Shown piece by piece: positions 44,623 through 54,832 of a stretch of 64,000 nucleotides of DNA (position 1 is the stretch's first letter; every line of letters begins with the position of its first letter). This DNA is from Phanerochaete sordida (Eukaryota; Basidiomycota; Agaricomycetes; Polyporales; Phanerochaetaceae). The notes under the pieces are model-generated. The model had not been told where the DNA came from. It made no database searches and worked only from the letters and a program-made list of their open reading frames with translations. The DNA is taken from assembly GCA_019973155.2 (NCBI GenBank), contig BPQB01000069.1, positions 124,001 to 188,000 on the forward strand, read 5' to 3'. Position numbers and translations under genes: made by a program.

Positions 44623-45821
44623 ATGCAGACCGGCAAACATGCAGACCCCGCGTCAACAACATTTACGGAGTACGTATTGAAAAATGGACCCCTCCTCGAC
44701 CTCATCCTCTGGTTCAGCACGCCCGCAACCATGCTGTGCCTATCCCGCGCGTGCCGCCGCGCCCACGCCGCCGCTCGCTCGCACATCGCGCGCTGCTTCA
44801 ACGTGCACACCCACCTCTCGCGCTATTTCGCGTCCCCACAAGCCTTTCGCGAGCTACAGGAGCGCACGGGCACACTCATCTCGGGCTCGACCGCACTCCA
44901 ATTCTTCAACCGCACGCGCTACGCCAGCGCGGACCTCGACCTGTACTGCACGTACGACGCGCGCGCCGAGGTCGGCTGGTGGCTCATCGAGCGCGCGGGC
45001 TACACCTTCCACCCGAACCACCGCCAGGACTCGTACTTCGGGCTTGCGCTCGACGAGGCGCGGCCGCCAGGCGCGCCAGTCGAGGAGGATCGGTACGGGA
45101 ATCTCAACGGGATATCAGCAGTGTATTGTTTCAGGCGGCGCGTGGAGGACGCAGACGGCAGGGACCGCGAGGTCGAGGTGCAGCTCATCGTCGCGTACCT
45201 CAACCCGATGGAGGCCGTCCTCAGCTTTCACTCCAGTGCGTGCCCTGCGCTCGCCGTGCTGTGCATGCTGACCGCGCGGCAGCGGTCGTGCTGAACGTCA
45301 TCTCCTACTCGCACGCGTACTGCCTGTATCCGCGCGCGACGCTCGAGCACCGGCTCGCGCTCCTGCTCCTGCCTGACCGCCGCGTCCGCCGCGGCGTGAC
45401 GGACAAATACAAGAAGCGCGGGTACGCCGTCCTGCGCCGCATCCCCGCGTCGCCCTCCTTGTCCACCAGTAGCGCACCGGGCGACGCGGCGGCGCAGGAG
45501 CGCGCCCGCGCCCGCAGCGTCCCTCTGGGCTTCCGCTGCGACAGGCACAGCTGGGTGCTGCCTGTGCGCGCAGACGGCGCTGCGCTGCTGCCCCAGCTCC
45601 ACGACCCGTGCGGCACTGCGATCTCGCGCGACCCATGCTCCGTGACGACGTGGGAGATGGTCGGGGGCGCAGGAGCGCGTCGGATTCATGCAGAGAGCGT
45701 GGAGCCAGTCGGGTTTGGGCAAAGCTATATCGTGACTGACCGACGACTTCGGGACGTGATGACCATGGTGCAGAAGCTCTACGTGGACGTCCCGACGATT
45801 CCGGATGATGATACCAAATAG
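44623..45821 (+). CDS. F-box/nucleotidyltransferase-like protein, paralogue 1
   Basis: The start is MQTGKHADPASTTFTEYVL. An F-box-like helix (LLDLILWFSTPATMLCLSRA) is followed by HIARCFNVHTHL. Then comes LISGSTALQFFNRTRYASAD with DLDLYC: a Gly-Ser followed by Asp-Leu-Asp, the pattern of the nucleotidyltransferase fold active site. An intron at about 45237-45284 separates this from NVISYSHAYCLYPRATLEHR and RHSWVLPV. The protein ends DVPTIPDDDTK at 45821. The paralogue at 49345 continues through another intron into a final exon (CDEEFIRW). The homologous exon is present here (about 45879-45996: EEFMRWCKRMLEDEQKW), but the expected acceptor reads CGCGG instead of an AG. The model therefore stops early unless another acceptor is used. 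A role as a nucleotidyl-transfer enzyme or inactive binding domain is inference. Confidence 0.75.
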
Positions 45822-46135
45822 TGAGTCGCATAGCGGCATCGCTGCTCTCGCTCTGTTCATGACCCTTCCGCGGCTGTCACGAGGAGTTCATGCGCTGGTG
45901 CAAGCGTATGCTCGAAGACGAGCAGAAGTGGGAGACGTGGTACCCTGATGGAAGGGCTGAAGGACCTTCAACAGACTGTGAACTATCTGACTAGGATTCA
46001 TGAGAGCGATAGTTTGTGAATAGGCATTACAGCGACCAGTACAGATAGCACACCCGAAACATACAGCCGACGAATAATGATAACATATCAGGACGAGCCA
46101 AACTCCGGGCAAAAGCCTCGAAGCGAAACCGCTTT

Positions 46136-47308
46136 TCACGCCACGACGCCGACTACCTGCTCGCTACCAATCTCCTCGAGCTCTCGAAGCTCCTTCCCAA
46201 TGATGCGCGGCTCCAAGTCGTTGGTGGTAGCAATCCCATCGACGCCCTTGCCCTTGCTCGCGAGCGGCGGCGTGACGAACTGCGAAGTCTGCGGCGTCGG
46301 TGGCAGGCTGAACGTCTCGCTCGTCGCACTGCGCGAATGCGAGAGTGACGGCACGCCCCCTGCGTTTTCATCGTCGGAGACGTCCTCCTCTTCGTGCTGG
46401 CCGACCTTCGCAGCCTCGACTTCGACTGACTTCGCGGGAGCCTTCGCCGTGTCCTCCGCCTCCACCTCGCCCTCGCCCTGCACCTGCCCCTCGCCTGTCT
46501 TCCGCATCGCGCTCATCGCGCTCCGGAGCCGGTTGATCGTGCCAATCGTCTCGAGAAGCGTCGTCTCGTGGTACGGCGTCCAGTCGGGTGGGAGCCGCTC
46601 GTGCTCGAACCAGTACTGCATGCGCTCGATGGGCACGCCGTCGAGTTGCCGGTTCGCACCCGTGTCCTTGTACCCGAAGAGGGAGCGTACGAAGCTCGAG
46701 ACAGAGCTGCGCGGCTGCAGCGGCACGCCTTCATCGTGCAGCGCCGCGTCGGGGTTGTTGAACATGTTCAGCACGATCGCCATCTCCCCGCGCGCGAGCT
46801 CGGCGTGCACGAAGTCGATCGGCGTCGCCGCTTCGCGCCGCACGCGCACGCGCGCGACGTCTTCGGCGGTCATGACGCGGCCGTCCTTGCTCGTCGCGAA
46901 GAACTCCTTGAGCAGCGCCGCGTCGCCGTGGAGCGGCGCGTACTCTTCGCGCGGGCCCGCGTTCGGGTGGTACAGGCTCGCGTTGTGCTCGACTTTGTTG
47001 TGCCGCGCGAGGTCGTGCAGCTCGAACGGGGCCGAGCCTTGGTCGAGCAGGAGGAGGGCGCCGTGCGTGAGAGCCCAGGCGAGCGGCTTCGAGAGGCGGA
47101 AGGCCGCCATGAGTGCATCGACTATGATGTCTGCTGTGACGCCCTTGCCATCACGGGGCAGGTAGCCGTGGTTCGCCATGGAGTTCATCGCCGGGCACGG
47201 TGCGCGGCTGTCGCCCTCTTGCGCTGGGCAGAAGGCGTGGGGGTCCGCGCCGGACGCGCCGGTGACGGGGCACTTGCCGCTTGAGTGGGTATGTGGCGGG
47301 GTCGACAT
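46136..47308 (-). CDS. Heme-thiolate peroxidase (chloroperoxidase/unspecific peroxygenase family)
   Basis: A single intronless frame of 390 aa. The proximal motif SRAPCPAMNSMANHGYLPRD contains the Pro-Cys-Pro whose Cys ligates heme. KVEHNASLYHPNAG corresponds to the EHD/EHE-S metal and acid-base motif, here EHN-S. IDFVHAELARGEMAIVLNMF and YWFEHERLPPDWTP follow. There is no signal peptide; the start MSTPPHTHSSGKCPVTG is hydrophilic, so it is probably intracellular, unlike secreted peroxygenases. A C-terminal tail of about 110 residues is Glu/Ser-rich (HEEEDVSDDENAGG) and ends ELEEIGSEQVVGVVA, longer than in short-type enzymes. Predicted activity is peroxide-dependent oxygenation or halide oxidation; substrate unknown. 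It is the only intronless long gene in this window, so partial retroposition or simple intron loss is possible. Confidence 0.88.
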   Translation of the reverse strand: MSTPPHTHSSGKCPVTGASGADPHAFCPAQEGDSRAPCPAMNSMANHGYLPRDGKGVTADIIVDALMAAFRLSKPLAWALTHGALLLLDQGSAPFELHDLARHNKVEHNASLYHPNAGPREEYAPLHGDAALLKEFFATSKDGRVMTAEDVARVRVRREAATPIDFVHAELARGEMAIVLNMFNNPDAALHDEGVPLQPRSSVSSFVRSLFGYKDTGANRQLDGVPIERMQYWFEHERLPPDWTPYHETTLLETIGTINRLRSAMSAMRKTGEGQVQGEGEVEAEDTAKAPAKSVEVEAAKVGQHEEEDVSDDENAGGVPSLSHSRSATSETFSLPPTPQTSQFVTPPLASKGKGVDGIATTNDLEPRIIGKELRELEEIGSEQVVGVVA

Positions 47309-47364
47309 CGTACGGGCAGTAGATGCGGGTGGGAGAATGAGGCAGGCGAAGCTCTAGGGTCGTC

Positions 47365-47376
47365 GACTTATATCAC
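47365..47376 (-). promoter_or_regulatory. Probable TATA box of the heme-thiolate peroxidase gene
   Basis: On the minus strand GTGATATAAGTC lies about 60 bp upstream of the start codon at 47308, a usual place for a fungal TATA element. The following 1.2 kb (to 48559) has no recognised gene. Confidence 0.45.
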
Positions 47377-48559
47377 GGTCGCGCTCCGACGACATTCCAT
47401 ATATTGGTTAGCGTCGATGCGCCATCTAGAAGCCCGGAGGAGCAACTGCAGCGGCGATAACTCAAGCCCGAGACCTCTTGCCGCCCTGGCCTCCCACGCG
47501 CCGACGCATCCCTCTATCCTCGTTCGTCGCTGAGAACGCCCTAGGATCCCGTGTGACTGCTATCGCGGTGAATCTTGACAAGGACAGCCAGCGAGGTGCG
47601 AATAGCAGGACGAAGATGTGCGCGGAGGGGTCGAGCGCCGGAATCTTGGCCGGAATGGAACGCCATCAAGGACAGGGTTCATCACGCCAGTGACGGGACC
47701 GTGCGCACCGGCGTCGCTGCGCTGCAAAGCCCGACGTAGCGATGATCCCGTCTGGCGGGCAGTGCTGCCGAGACCATCGCGACCAAGCGGTGCTGTGTCT
47801 TGCCCGACAAATTCGCGAGCGCATCGCATGGTCGTAGAGGAACGCAGCCCGTTCGAGCCGGGTGTCGCACGACGACAACCAGTGAAAGCTGGGAGATTGG
47901 ACATGGTGGCATGAATGCTGCTGGAATCCAGGTTTTCGGCGATCGTCTCTTCAGCGTGCACGGGACATGCATCCGCTACAGCCGTGCCACAAGTTGTGGA
48001 CGCCTACTAGCGCGCCAGACGCTACAAGACACAGCTGTGGACTCATGAGTATCGGAGGCAAAAATGCCCACGGCAGGGCTGTGAAAGAGATGCTCACGGT
48101 GATCGTACACGCGCGACGACGAGACGAAAGCGGCGTGCAGGAGTAGTGGTGCACGGGCGGGACTCAACATCACAATGCCAGCTCGAGACTTGCACACATG
48201 CATTGGCGTCCAGCACTACATCATCATAAAAGCCCTCGTCCGTGTTGAGGGACAAGGTTCAAGGGTGGCCGGTAACTTCGGGCGATCGTGGACGACATGG
48301 CGGGCGTTCAGCTGGGTTGACGGTGAACAGGTAAAGACCACGCAGCCGACCATGGGCTGCGGATTCGGCGTCGCCGGTGAGACTTTTACTGCGTGGCGTG
48401 TTCCCGACAGATGGAAAACCTGGAGCCTGGGGGCGGGTGCCGAGCGACCCCGGACAGCGTCGTAGACGGCGAACCTCGTGAGCACAAACGGCCTATTCTG
48501 TGACAAAACATCTCCGTGAGCATGATCTCAAAAAACAGAGCATCACACGACTCACCAAG
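47377..48559. other. Intergenic, nothing recognised
   Basis: About 1.2 kb between the peroxidase promoter and the 3' end of the conserved unknown gene. Short frames on both strands have no domain. No repeat or RNA gene was identified. Confidence 0.45.
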
Positions 48560-49228
48560 TCAGTGTCTCCAGCCCACCTCGTGCCCATTCTCCATCATGG
48601 GTTCGACGAAGCCTCTGAACTGCCACGGTCTCTTCTTGACCTCATCAGCGCAGTCGTGCCTGACTCGCGTGCGGTCGTCTTCGTCGAGCAAGCCGGAGAG
48701 ATCCTGCGCCCAGCGCATGCCGTAGCCTTCGGGCGCGCGTGCTTCGTAGACGAGCACGCCGTGGGGGAGCCAATGGAGGTTTCGCCAGCTCGCGCTGTCC
48801 ACGACGCGCCAAAAGAGCGCGAGCGCACGCTCGTTGATGGCTGTCACAGGCCCGCTGGGCGTGCCCCACCAGCCCGAGGATGCGGCCGCTTTCTTGCCCT
48901 TGGTCCCAGCATCGAGAACTTCATCCGTCGAGCCCGCCGAACGGTGGGCGTGCTTCGACCATGCGCGTGCGCCTGCAGTGAGGCCGACCTTGTTAGGAAT
49001 CTGAAAAGCCGCGAGGCACTGGTCTCGCGTCGGCGGTTTCGAGCCTAGGGCTGAGCCGACTGTGTACGCTAGTCCGTGGAGGAGGTGGACGGTGAGCGCG
49101 TCCTTCGCCTCGGCAACTTCACCACTCGCGAGACGGGCGTTCAGAGTGCCTCTGAGATCGTGGGCCTGTGTCAACTCTACCATGTGCTCGCACTGAGGGG
49201 TGGTTATATGCGGGCGGATGCTGGACAT
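48560..49228 (-). CDS. Conserved agaricomycete protein of unknown function
   Basis: The first ATG-initiated frame starts at 49228 (MSSIRPHITTPQCEHMVELT) and gives about 222 aa. The frame is open to 49300 but only from a TTG, so a short upstream exon is possible. The C-terminal half has a strongly patterned segment: LALFWRVVDSASWRNLHWLP, then HGVLVYEARAPEGYGMRWAQ, and FRGFVEPMMENGHEVGWRH at the end. From memory this Trp-rich ending recurs in proteins of unknown function in mushrooms. No signal peptide or catalytic motif was recognised. It lies divergent to the second F-box/NTase-like gene, with start codons about 117 bp apart, so they may share a promoter. Confidence 0.7.
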   Translation of the reverse strand: MSSIRPHITTPQCEHMVELTQAHDLRGTLNARLASGEVAEAKDALTVHLLHGLAYTVGSALGSKPPTRDQCLAAFQIPNKVGLTAGARAWSKHAHRSAGSTDEVLDAGTKGKKAAASSGWWGTPSGPVTAINERALALFWRVVDSASWRNLHWLPHGVLVYEARAPEGYGMRWAQDLSGLLDEDDRTRVRHDCADEVKKRPWQFRGFVEPMMENGHEVGWRH

Positions 49229-49344
49229 GGCCTGCTCTAGCGTGGCGAGCTCGTCGAGACTTGCACGACCCCGGGGATGATATGTCGAAGACGATGCCAA
49301 CGCTGCGATATGGAAGGTAGAAGTGGAAGGACGAGTACGAGGTC

Positions 49345-51482
49345 ATGGTCGTACGAGTCAGACCGTGGGATTGGAGGAGTCCCGCCGTCGAGCCCGCCTT
49401 TGATGCGCCCTCGCTTCCGCATAAGTATGAGGGCGGCTGTACCTATCCTGCGTTCACACCCACCCCCACCATCCCAGACACCGCCTCTGCCGTCTCTCAG
49501 CATCTTCAGCCGAGGAGGGAGAGGTATTCCTTTCCAAACTTCTCGGTCGACGACCTGACCGTGGATGACCTAATAGATCTACGAGGGAAGGCCGACCATG
49601 GTGAGCAAAGCGTTCAGCGAGGCGGGAGAGGTTAGGTAGAGGTCAGATGGACTAATTGGCGTTTCTGCAGCATGTAGAGCTTGGCCTATATGAAGCTCTC
49701 GTTCTTGCCGTCATCGGCCTGGTATACTCGATGAAGAGCCTTCACGATGTGCAGCCCATCGCGCGGTCCTATCACGGTGAGTCCAACCCTACGTCGAAAT
49801 CTGCCGAAGACCTGACTGTATGCTGCAGACAACGGTCCATGGTCGCCTTTCGAAGATGCAAACGCGAAGAGCGATGAACATAGCGCATCTCAGAGTTCCC
49901 AGAGCTCGCTCGCGCCCGGCAGCTCCGCTTTCCCGTCCCCCTCGGAGTCCCCATTGCCAAGCCAAGTACCCCGAGCCCCCATCGGCGAGGTTAGCTCTGA
50001 ATACGAAGGAACATCCTCTGCCCTTTCCTCAAGATCTGTATCCACTATGTCTTCCAACGACGAAGATGAACTTCCCGCCTCGACGTTTGCAGATCGGATC
50101 CTCTCGAATGATCTGTTATACGACCTCATCCTATTGTTCAGCACCCCATCCGTTCTTTTGCGCCTTGCACGCGTGTGTCGCGGCTCGCATGCTGCCGTGC
50201 GTTCGCACATCGCGCGCTGCTTCAACATCAACACCCACATCGCGCACTTCTTCACCGCGCCGCTTGCCTTCCGTTCGCTGCAGGCCCGCACCGGTGCACT
50301 CATCTCGGGCTCCAACGCGCTGCAATTCTTCGACCGCGTGCACTACCCAGAGGCCGACCTAGACATTTACTGCGCGTATGAAGCCCGCGCCGAAGTCGGC
50401 TGGTGGCTTATCGAGCGCGAAGGTTACACCTTCAAGCCGCACAGTCGGCAGGATGCATCGTTTCACGTCGCGCTCGAGCAGGCCCGGGTCCCAGGCACGC
50501 CTGCCGCGCATCCGTATAGTCGCCTGAAGGCGGTCTCTGCGGTGTACACCTTCACAAAGCGCGTCGAGAACGCGCGCGGCCCGAGCAGATGGCTCAAAGT
50601 GCAGATTATCGTCGCGTATAACTGCCCAATGGAAGCTATATTCGACTTTCACTCGAGTACGTGCCACACTGTGCTTTGACGACCCTCGCTTACACCTTAG
50701 CAGCGGCGGTGCTGAACGTCATCTCGTACTCCCACGCCTATTCGCTCTACCCCCGCGCGACCTTCCACCACCGCACCGCGCTCGCGCTCCTCCCCGAGCG
50801 GCGCCTGGAAGCACCCGTCAAGGCCAAGTACGAGTCGCGCGGATACACCTTCATCCACAGCGTGCCCTCGCTGCCGCCCGCGCTCCCAGACGGCGTCTCA
50901 ACCGACCTCATGCTCCGCCTCTCCCGCCCGCGCGAGTGCGCACACTGTCCACACTGCGCGGAGCAGCGCGAGCGCGACCGGAGCGTCGCGGAGGCTTTTC
51001 CGCTCGGCCTGCGCTGGATCGGCGACCGGCACAGCTGGGTCCTGCCGCTGGATATGGCCGGCGTCGAGCGCGCTACGACGCTCCCCGACGACGTGAGCCC
51101 TGCGCCTTCGCGCGACCCGTGCGTCGTGACGAGCTGGGAGATGGTGCCCCGCGTCGAGCGCGACGGCACATTCGGACGCGCGATTCGCGCGAAGGTCCGC
51201 CGCCCCGAGGGTTTCTGGCACTGCTACGTCGTGAGTGATCCAAAGCTGAAGAAGGCGATGAAGATGGTCCAGGAGCTGTACGTGGACATCCCCGACGCCG
51301 CAGGCGAGGACGTCCGGTAGTAAGTGATCTGCGTTTCAACGCTCGACGGCCTGCTAATGCAAACTCGTAGTTGCGATGAGGAGTTCATTCGCTGGAGTAC
51401 GCGCATGCTGGAGGACGAGCAGATGTGGGATCGGTGGTACCCCTCAGGGCGCGCTAACCCCGAGTTTGAGATTGAGTTCTGA
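49345..51482 (+). CDS. F-box/nucleotidyltransferase-like protein, paralogue 2, with N-terminal extension
   Basis: Five exons are proposed. The first (from 49345) ends FSVDDLTVDDLIDLRGKADH. A second (HELGLYEALVLAVIGLVYSM) uses acceptor TGTAG at about 49677. The third, from about 49850, carries a Ser/Pro-rich linker and runs in frame into the F-box-like helix (NDLLYDLILLFSTPSVLLRL) and LISGSNALQFFDRVHYPEAD with DLDIYC. That GS...DLD pattern is nucleotidyltransferase-like. The fourth has NVISYSHAYSLYPRATFHHR and RHSWVLPL. The fifth, after an intron starting GTAAGT at about 51322, encodes CDEEFIRWSTRMLEDEQMWD and ends EFEIEF at 51482. Relative to paralogue 1 it has about 200 extra N-terminal residues. 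If the first two exons belong to another gene, the start would be near 49954 or 50047. Confidence 0.72.
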
Positions 51483-51524
51483 GCGAGGCTGTATATTTGC
51501 GCTTTCCTATTGCTGTCGATCTTC

Positions 51525-52360
51525 TGCTTGTTTTTGTGCTGTCTTGTATTCGTGTAGATTATCAGACTCGAAACATGATCACCTTGTTCATGTACTGCCT
51601 CGTCGCGGGAATTCCGAGTCCTTGGAACAGTCGGAAGCGATGTAGCGGCACCTCCTGGAATACATACGCACACCCATAGCTCTCACTCGCGTACACAACA
51701 TTCATAGCATACGTCAAGCATACAGATGTCGGATGTCGAGATGTTCAAGTATGGGTTCAGCTTCCGACAAGACAGGACTCCGTACGGGACGTACTCCTAC
51801 GTTCGCCGAAAATACAGCCACAGAGCGAGCCAGGGCTCGGACGCGAGAGGCGGTCGAATGAGCGCAGATATAGCAGTATTTCACGACCGAGATTGTCTTG
51901 CTGTATTCGCTGTATTCGCTGTATTTGTACCGTCTTGTGTTTCTGTCAATCAGGCACTCGAAAGAGGACCACCCTTGCTCGCCGTCCCTTGCAGGAATGC
52001 GCCATTACAACAGCACTTCATAGGACCGGGCATACATATACGCCCATAGCGCATGACTGTGTACGCTGAGACATTCACGCGCCGTAGACGTCGAGACCGC
52101 CGATGTCGAAATGCTCGAGTGCGTGCTGGGCTATCGACAGGACAAGACTTCGAAACGTACGCGCCCACGCGGAGAATAGGCCGCTACCACGAGCGCAGCA
52201 CGAGACCGAACGCGAGTCCGCTGCGCTAACTTGCGAGTCGTGAGGGATGTACACGGAGCACTATGGCGGAGGTCGCGCAGATTCACGTTGATATGATGAA
52301 ATATATCGTGGGCTATCGACTGCACAGGACTAGCTACTGGACGTACACGTACACCGAGAA
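51525..52360. repeat. Degenerate tandem duplication downstream of F-box/NTase paralogue 2
   Basis: Unit 1 (about 51525-51850) and unit 2 (about 51915-52200) share blocks in the same order: GT(G/A)C(T/C)GTCTTGT, then CA(G/C)(A/T)CTCGAAA, then CCCATAGC, then GTACRC near ACATTCA, then GATGTCGA(G/A)ATG, and CGACA(A/G)GACA(G/A)GACT. A third partial unit (52262-52345) has GTTGATATGATG and CTATCGACTGCACAGGACTA. No protein is supported. It probably forms the 3' region of the upstream gene and the 3' flank of the zinc-finger gene. Confidence 0.65.
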
Positions 52361-52432
52361 TACAACAAGACAGCAAAAGACGACACGGGTCTATAAAATG
52401 GATGTACACCTTAACGGATTAAATGAGAATTA

Positions 52433-54832
52433 CTATGAATCCTCCTTCTTCATCCACTCCTCCTCCGAGCTCGCGTTGTTCGCCTCTGCAGCGTCGACGG
52501 CCTCGAGAAGCTCAGCTTCGGCGTCCGCGTCCGCGTCGGCATCGGCGTCAGGCTCAGCCTCCGCGTCCGCCTCGGCGTCCGCGTCGGCATCCGCGTCCGC
52601 GTCCTGGTCGACGTCCATGGCGTTCGACCGCTTCGACGGCGACGATGACGGCGCGGCGCCCGTGGGTGTCGGCGCGTCCCGTGATGAGCGCGGCGAGCCG
52701 CCGTTCTGCGACGGTGGCGCGGGCGTGTGGCCGTTCGTCGTCGCGCGGGACGGCATCGGCTCGGGGCTGTCGACGTGCGGCGTCGGCAGGCGCGACCCGC
52801 GCTTGCTCCGCGTCGCGGCGCGCTCGAGCTCGTACGCGACGTCTTCAGCCTCCTGGCTGCTCGTCGGCATGGTGGAGATTGGCGGCGGTGTCGGCGGAGA
52901 GCGCTGCGTCGAGCGCTGCGAATGCGCGTCCATCGGCTGCGCGGGCGATCCAGGACGTGTCCGCGACTCCTGGTACACATACGATCCACTAGGGATAATC
53001 TGTGTACCAGACGGTCCCAGCGAGCGGCCGGACATGTGGTGGGCGGGGAGGGTGTCCGTGCGGTGGACAGCACGAGAGGAGTCGTGCGACAAGTGCATGC
53101 TGCGCCCGTTGGTAGGCGGGTGCTGCAATGCGGCGGCAGATGGGTGGACGGCGGCAGGGCCGTGATTGGCGGCCATTTGCTGTGCGTCGAGCGTACCGCG
53201 GCGCTCGACACGCTTCATCTTCTTGCGGCACCTGTCGCAGACAGTGCCGGGACCCTCGGGGCCTGGGCCCCACTTCTCGACACACTTGCCGTCCTTGTAG
53301 CGTCCTGGCTGACCGCATTGGCGGCATATCCGCTGGCCAGCCGAGTTCGTCGGAGGATAGCCGCCACTTGCGATGGCAGTGGTACCCGGGATTTGTCCTG
53401 CTGTAGACGCTGCGAGAGAGGTCAGCAAGGAGCGGAATTGATCAGGAAAAAACAAAGGCATTTACTTTTCTTGACAGGCGCACCGGTGACGGGCGGCGCA
53501 AAGATGTGCGTCTGTATGGTGTTGTGGTGGCCGAGCGCATTGCCAGGCACGCCCGGGCCTTGTGGTGTGCCGCCGGGCAGGATGGTGGAGCCCGACATGG
53601 ACGGGTGCAGCTGATGGTGCGACGAGCCGCGCGTTCGTGAAGAGTGCTGCTGCGGCACGGCGAGGTACTCGCGCTCGTTCGACAGCGAGCGGTGGCGGCG
53701 CGAGGGCATGTGTGCGCCCGGCAGCAGGTGCTGCTGGCCGGGGAGGCGAGAGATGGGGTTGCCGTTTGCGTCGATGTCCTCGCCAGTCGTCGCTTCGAGG
53801 ATCATCTCGTCGATGCTCGATCGGCTGCGCGAGCGCGAGCGCGATCGAGACGTGTCGCGGTGCTCGCGGCGACCGCGGTGCGGATGACGGGAGGACTGGC
53901 CATGCGTGTCGGTGTAGCGGATGACGGGCTCGCCCTCGCGTACTCGACGGTAGCTCGGGTGAGCATGGACGTAAGGCGAGTCGGCCGGCATGGCATGCTG
54001 GAGCGACGGCGAGTGGTCAAGGGTGCCATTCGGCTGCTGAGCTCGTCAGCGTGTGCGAGCGTAGGCGTTGACGGCCACGTACCGAATAACGGCTCATTTC
54101 GTGGTCGCGGTCGCTGCGTGCACGCTTCGCGGGCGGTGGTCCACCAGGGCCGGTCAGAGCGTACGCGGAGCCGTCGAGGCTACCGGCGCGTGGGCGGACA
54201 CGAGATGACGGCGGCGGGATGGCGGAAGGCTGTTGTACTGACGTGAGAGAGCCGCACGAGCTACGAGAGATGGACTGGCGTACCGAGAGCGCGCGCTTGC
54301 TATGGGGGAACGCGTTGTATGACGGCGGCGGACCGTTCTTTGACACGAGCACGCCGCCTCGCGAGGCCATGATGTTCGAGAAGGAGATGCGCGCGTTCGC
54401 GGCGGCGGTCTCTGCTTCGACGATGTAGTGCTCGCAGTCTTGCCAATTTTCCTGTAAACGCGTCAGGCGCGCCTCGAGCTCCTCCTTCTCGGCGAGGAGG
54501 CGAGACGCGCGCGCTTCGAGGTCGGCGATGTAGGAGCCCTCGTCCTGGCCCTCGGCGGGGCCTTCTGTTGGAACGGGCGAGGGCTTCTGGTAGCTGACGA
54601 GCAGCCGCTCGGCTTTCTCAGCGCGGCGTCGCGTGTCCTTGAGTTCGCGCTTGAGGGAATCGGACTCGTGGAGGCTGCTGCTGAGGAGGGAAGCGAGCTG
54701 GGCGGGCGAGTCGGTTCCGGACGCGGAGAGGGCGTGTGCGAGAGGCGAGGAGGATGGGGCGGGGGCGGCGACGAGCTGGGGCGACCTGGACAGCGGCGGG
54801 GCTTGCGGGGCGGGCTGTGGCGAGACGGACAT
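52433..54832 (-). CDS. Coiled-coil / zinc-finger protein, GATA-like finger, acidic tail
   Basis: Three exons are proposed. The first (from 54832, MSVSPQPAPQAPPLSRSP) has a long coiled coil (SLKRELKDTRRRAEKAERLL; DLEARASRLLAEKEELEARL). It ends at a 46-bp intron with donor GTACGT near 54062, acceptor CTCAG near 54017. The second has an Arg/Ser run (DTSRSRSRSRSRSSIDE). The third holds the finger ICRQCGQPGRYKDGKCVEKW ending in VCDRCRKKMKRVERRGT: two CxxC pairs with basic C-terminal side, resembling a GATA-type finger. Then follow long Ser/Pro-rich disorder and an Asp-Ala repeat (DADADADADAEADAEAEPDA) near the end. It is probably nuclear, a candidate DNA- or chromatin-binding regulator. The frame continues upstream of 54832 without an ATG (LFATILAHLSTTVAAFLRAW), so the true start may lie in an earlier exon. 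Confidence 0.75.
52500..52612. repeat. In-frame microsatellite encoding Asp-Ala repeats
   Basis: On the plus strand (G/C)GCGTC and GGCATC hexamers recur (GCGTCCGCGTCCGCGTCGGC). Read on the minus strand they encode alternating Asp and Ala with some Glu, inside the zinc-finger gene. Length variation between strains is likely for such a tract. Confidence 0.85.
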
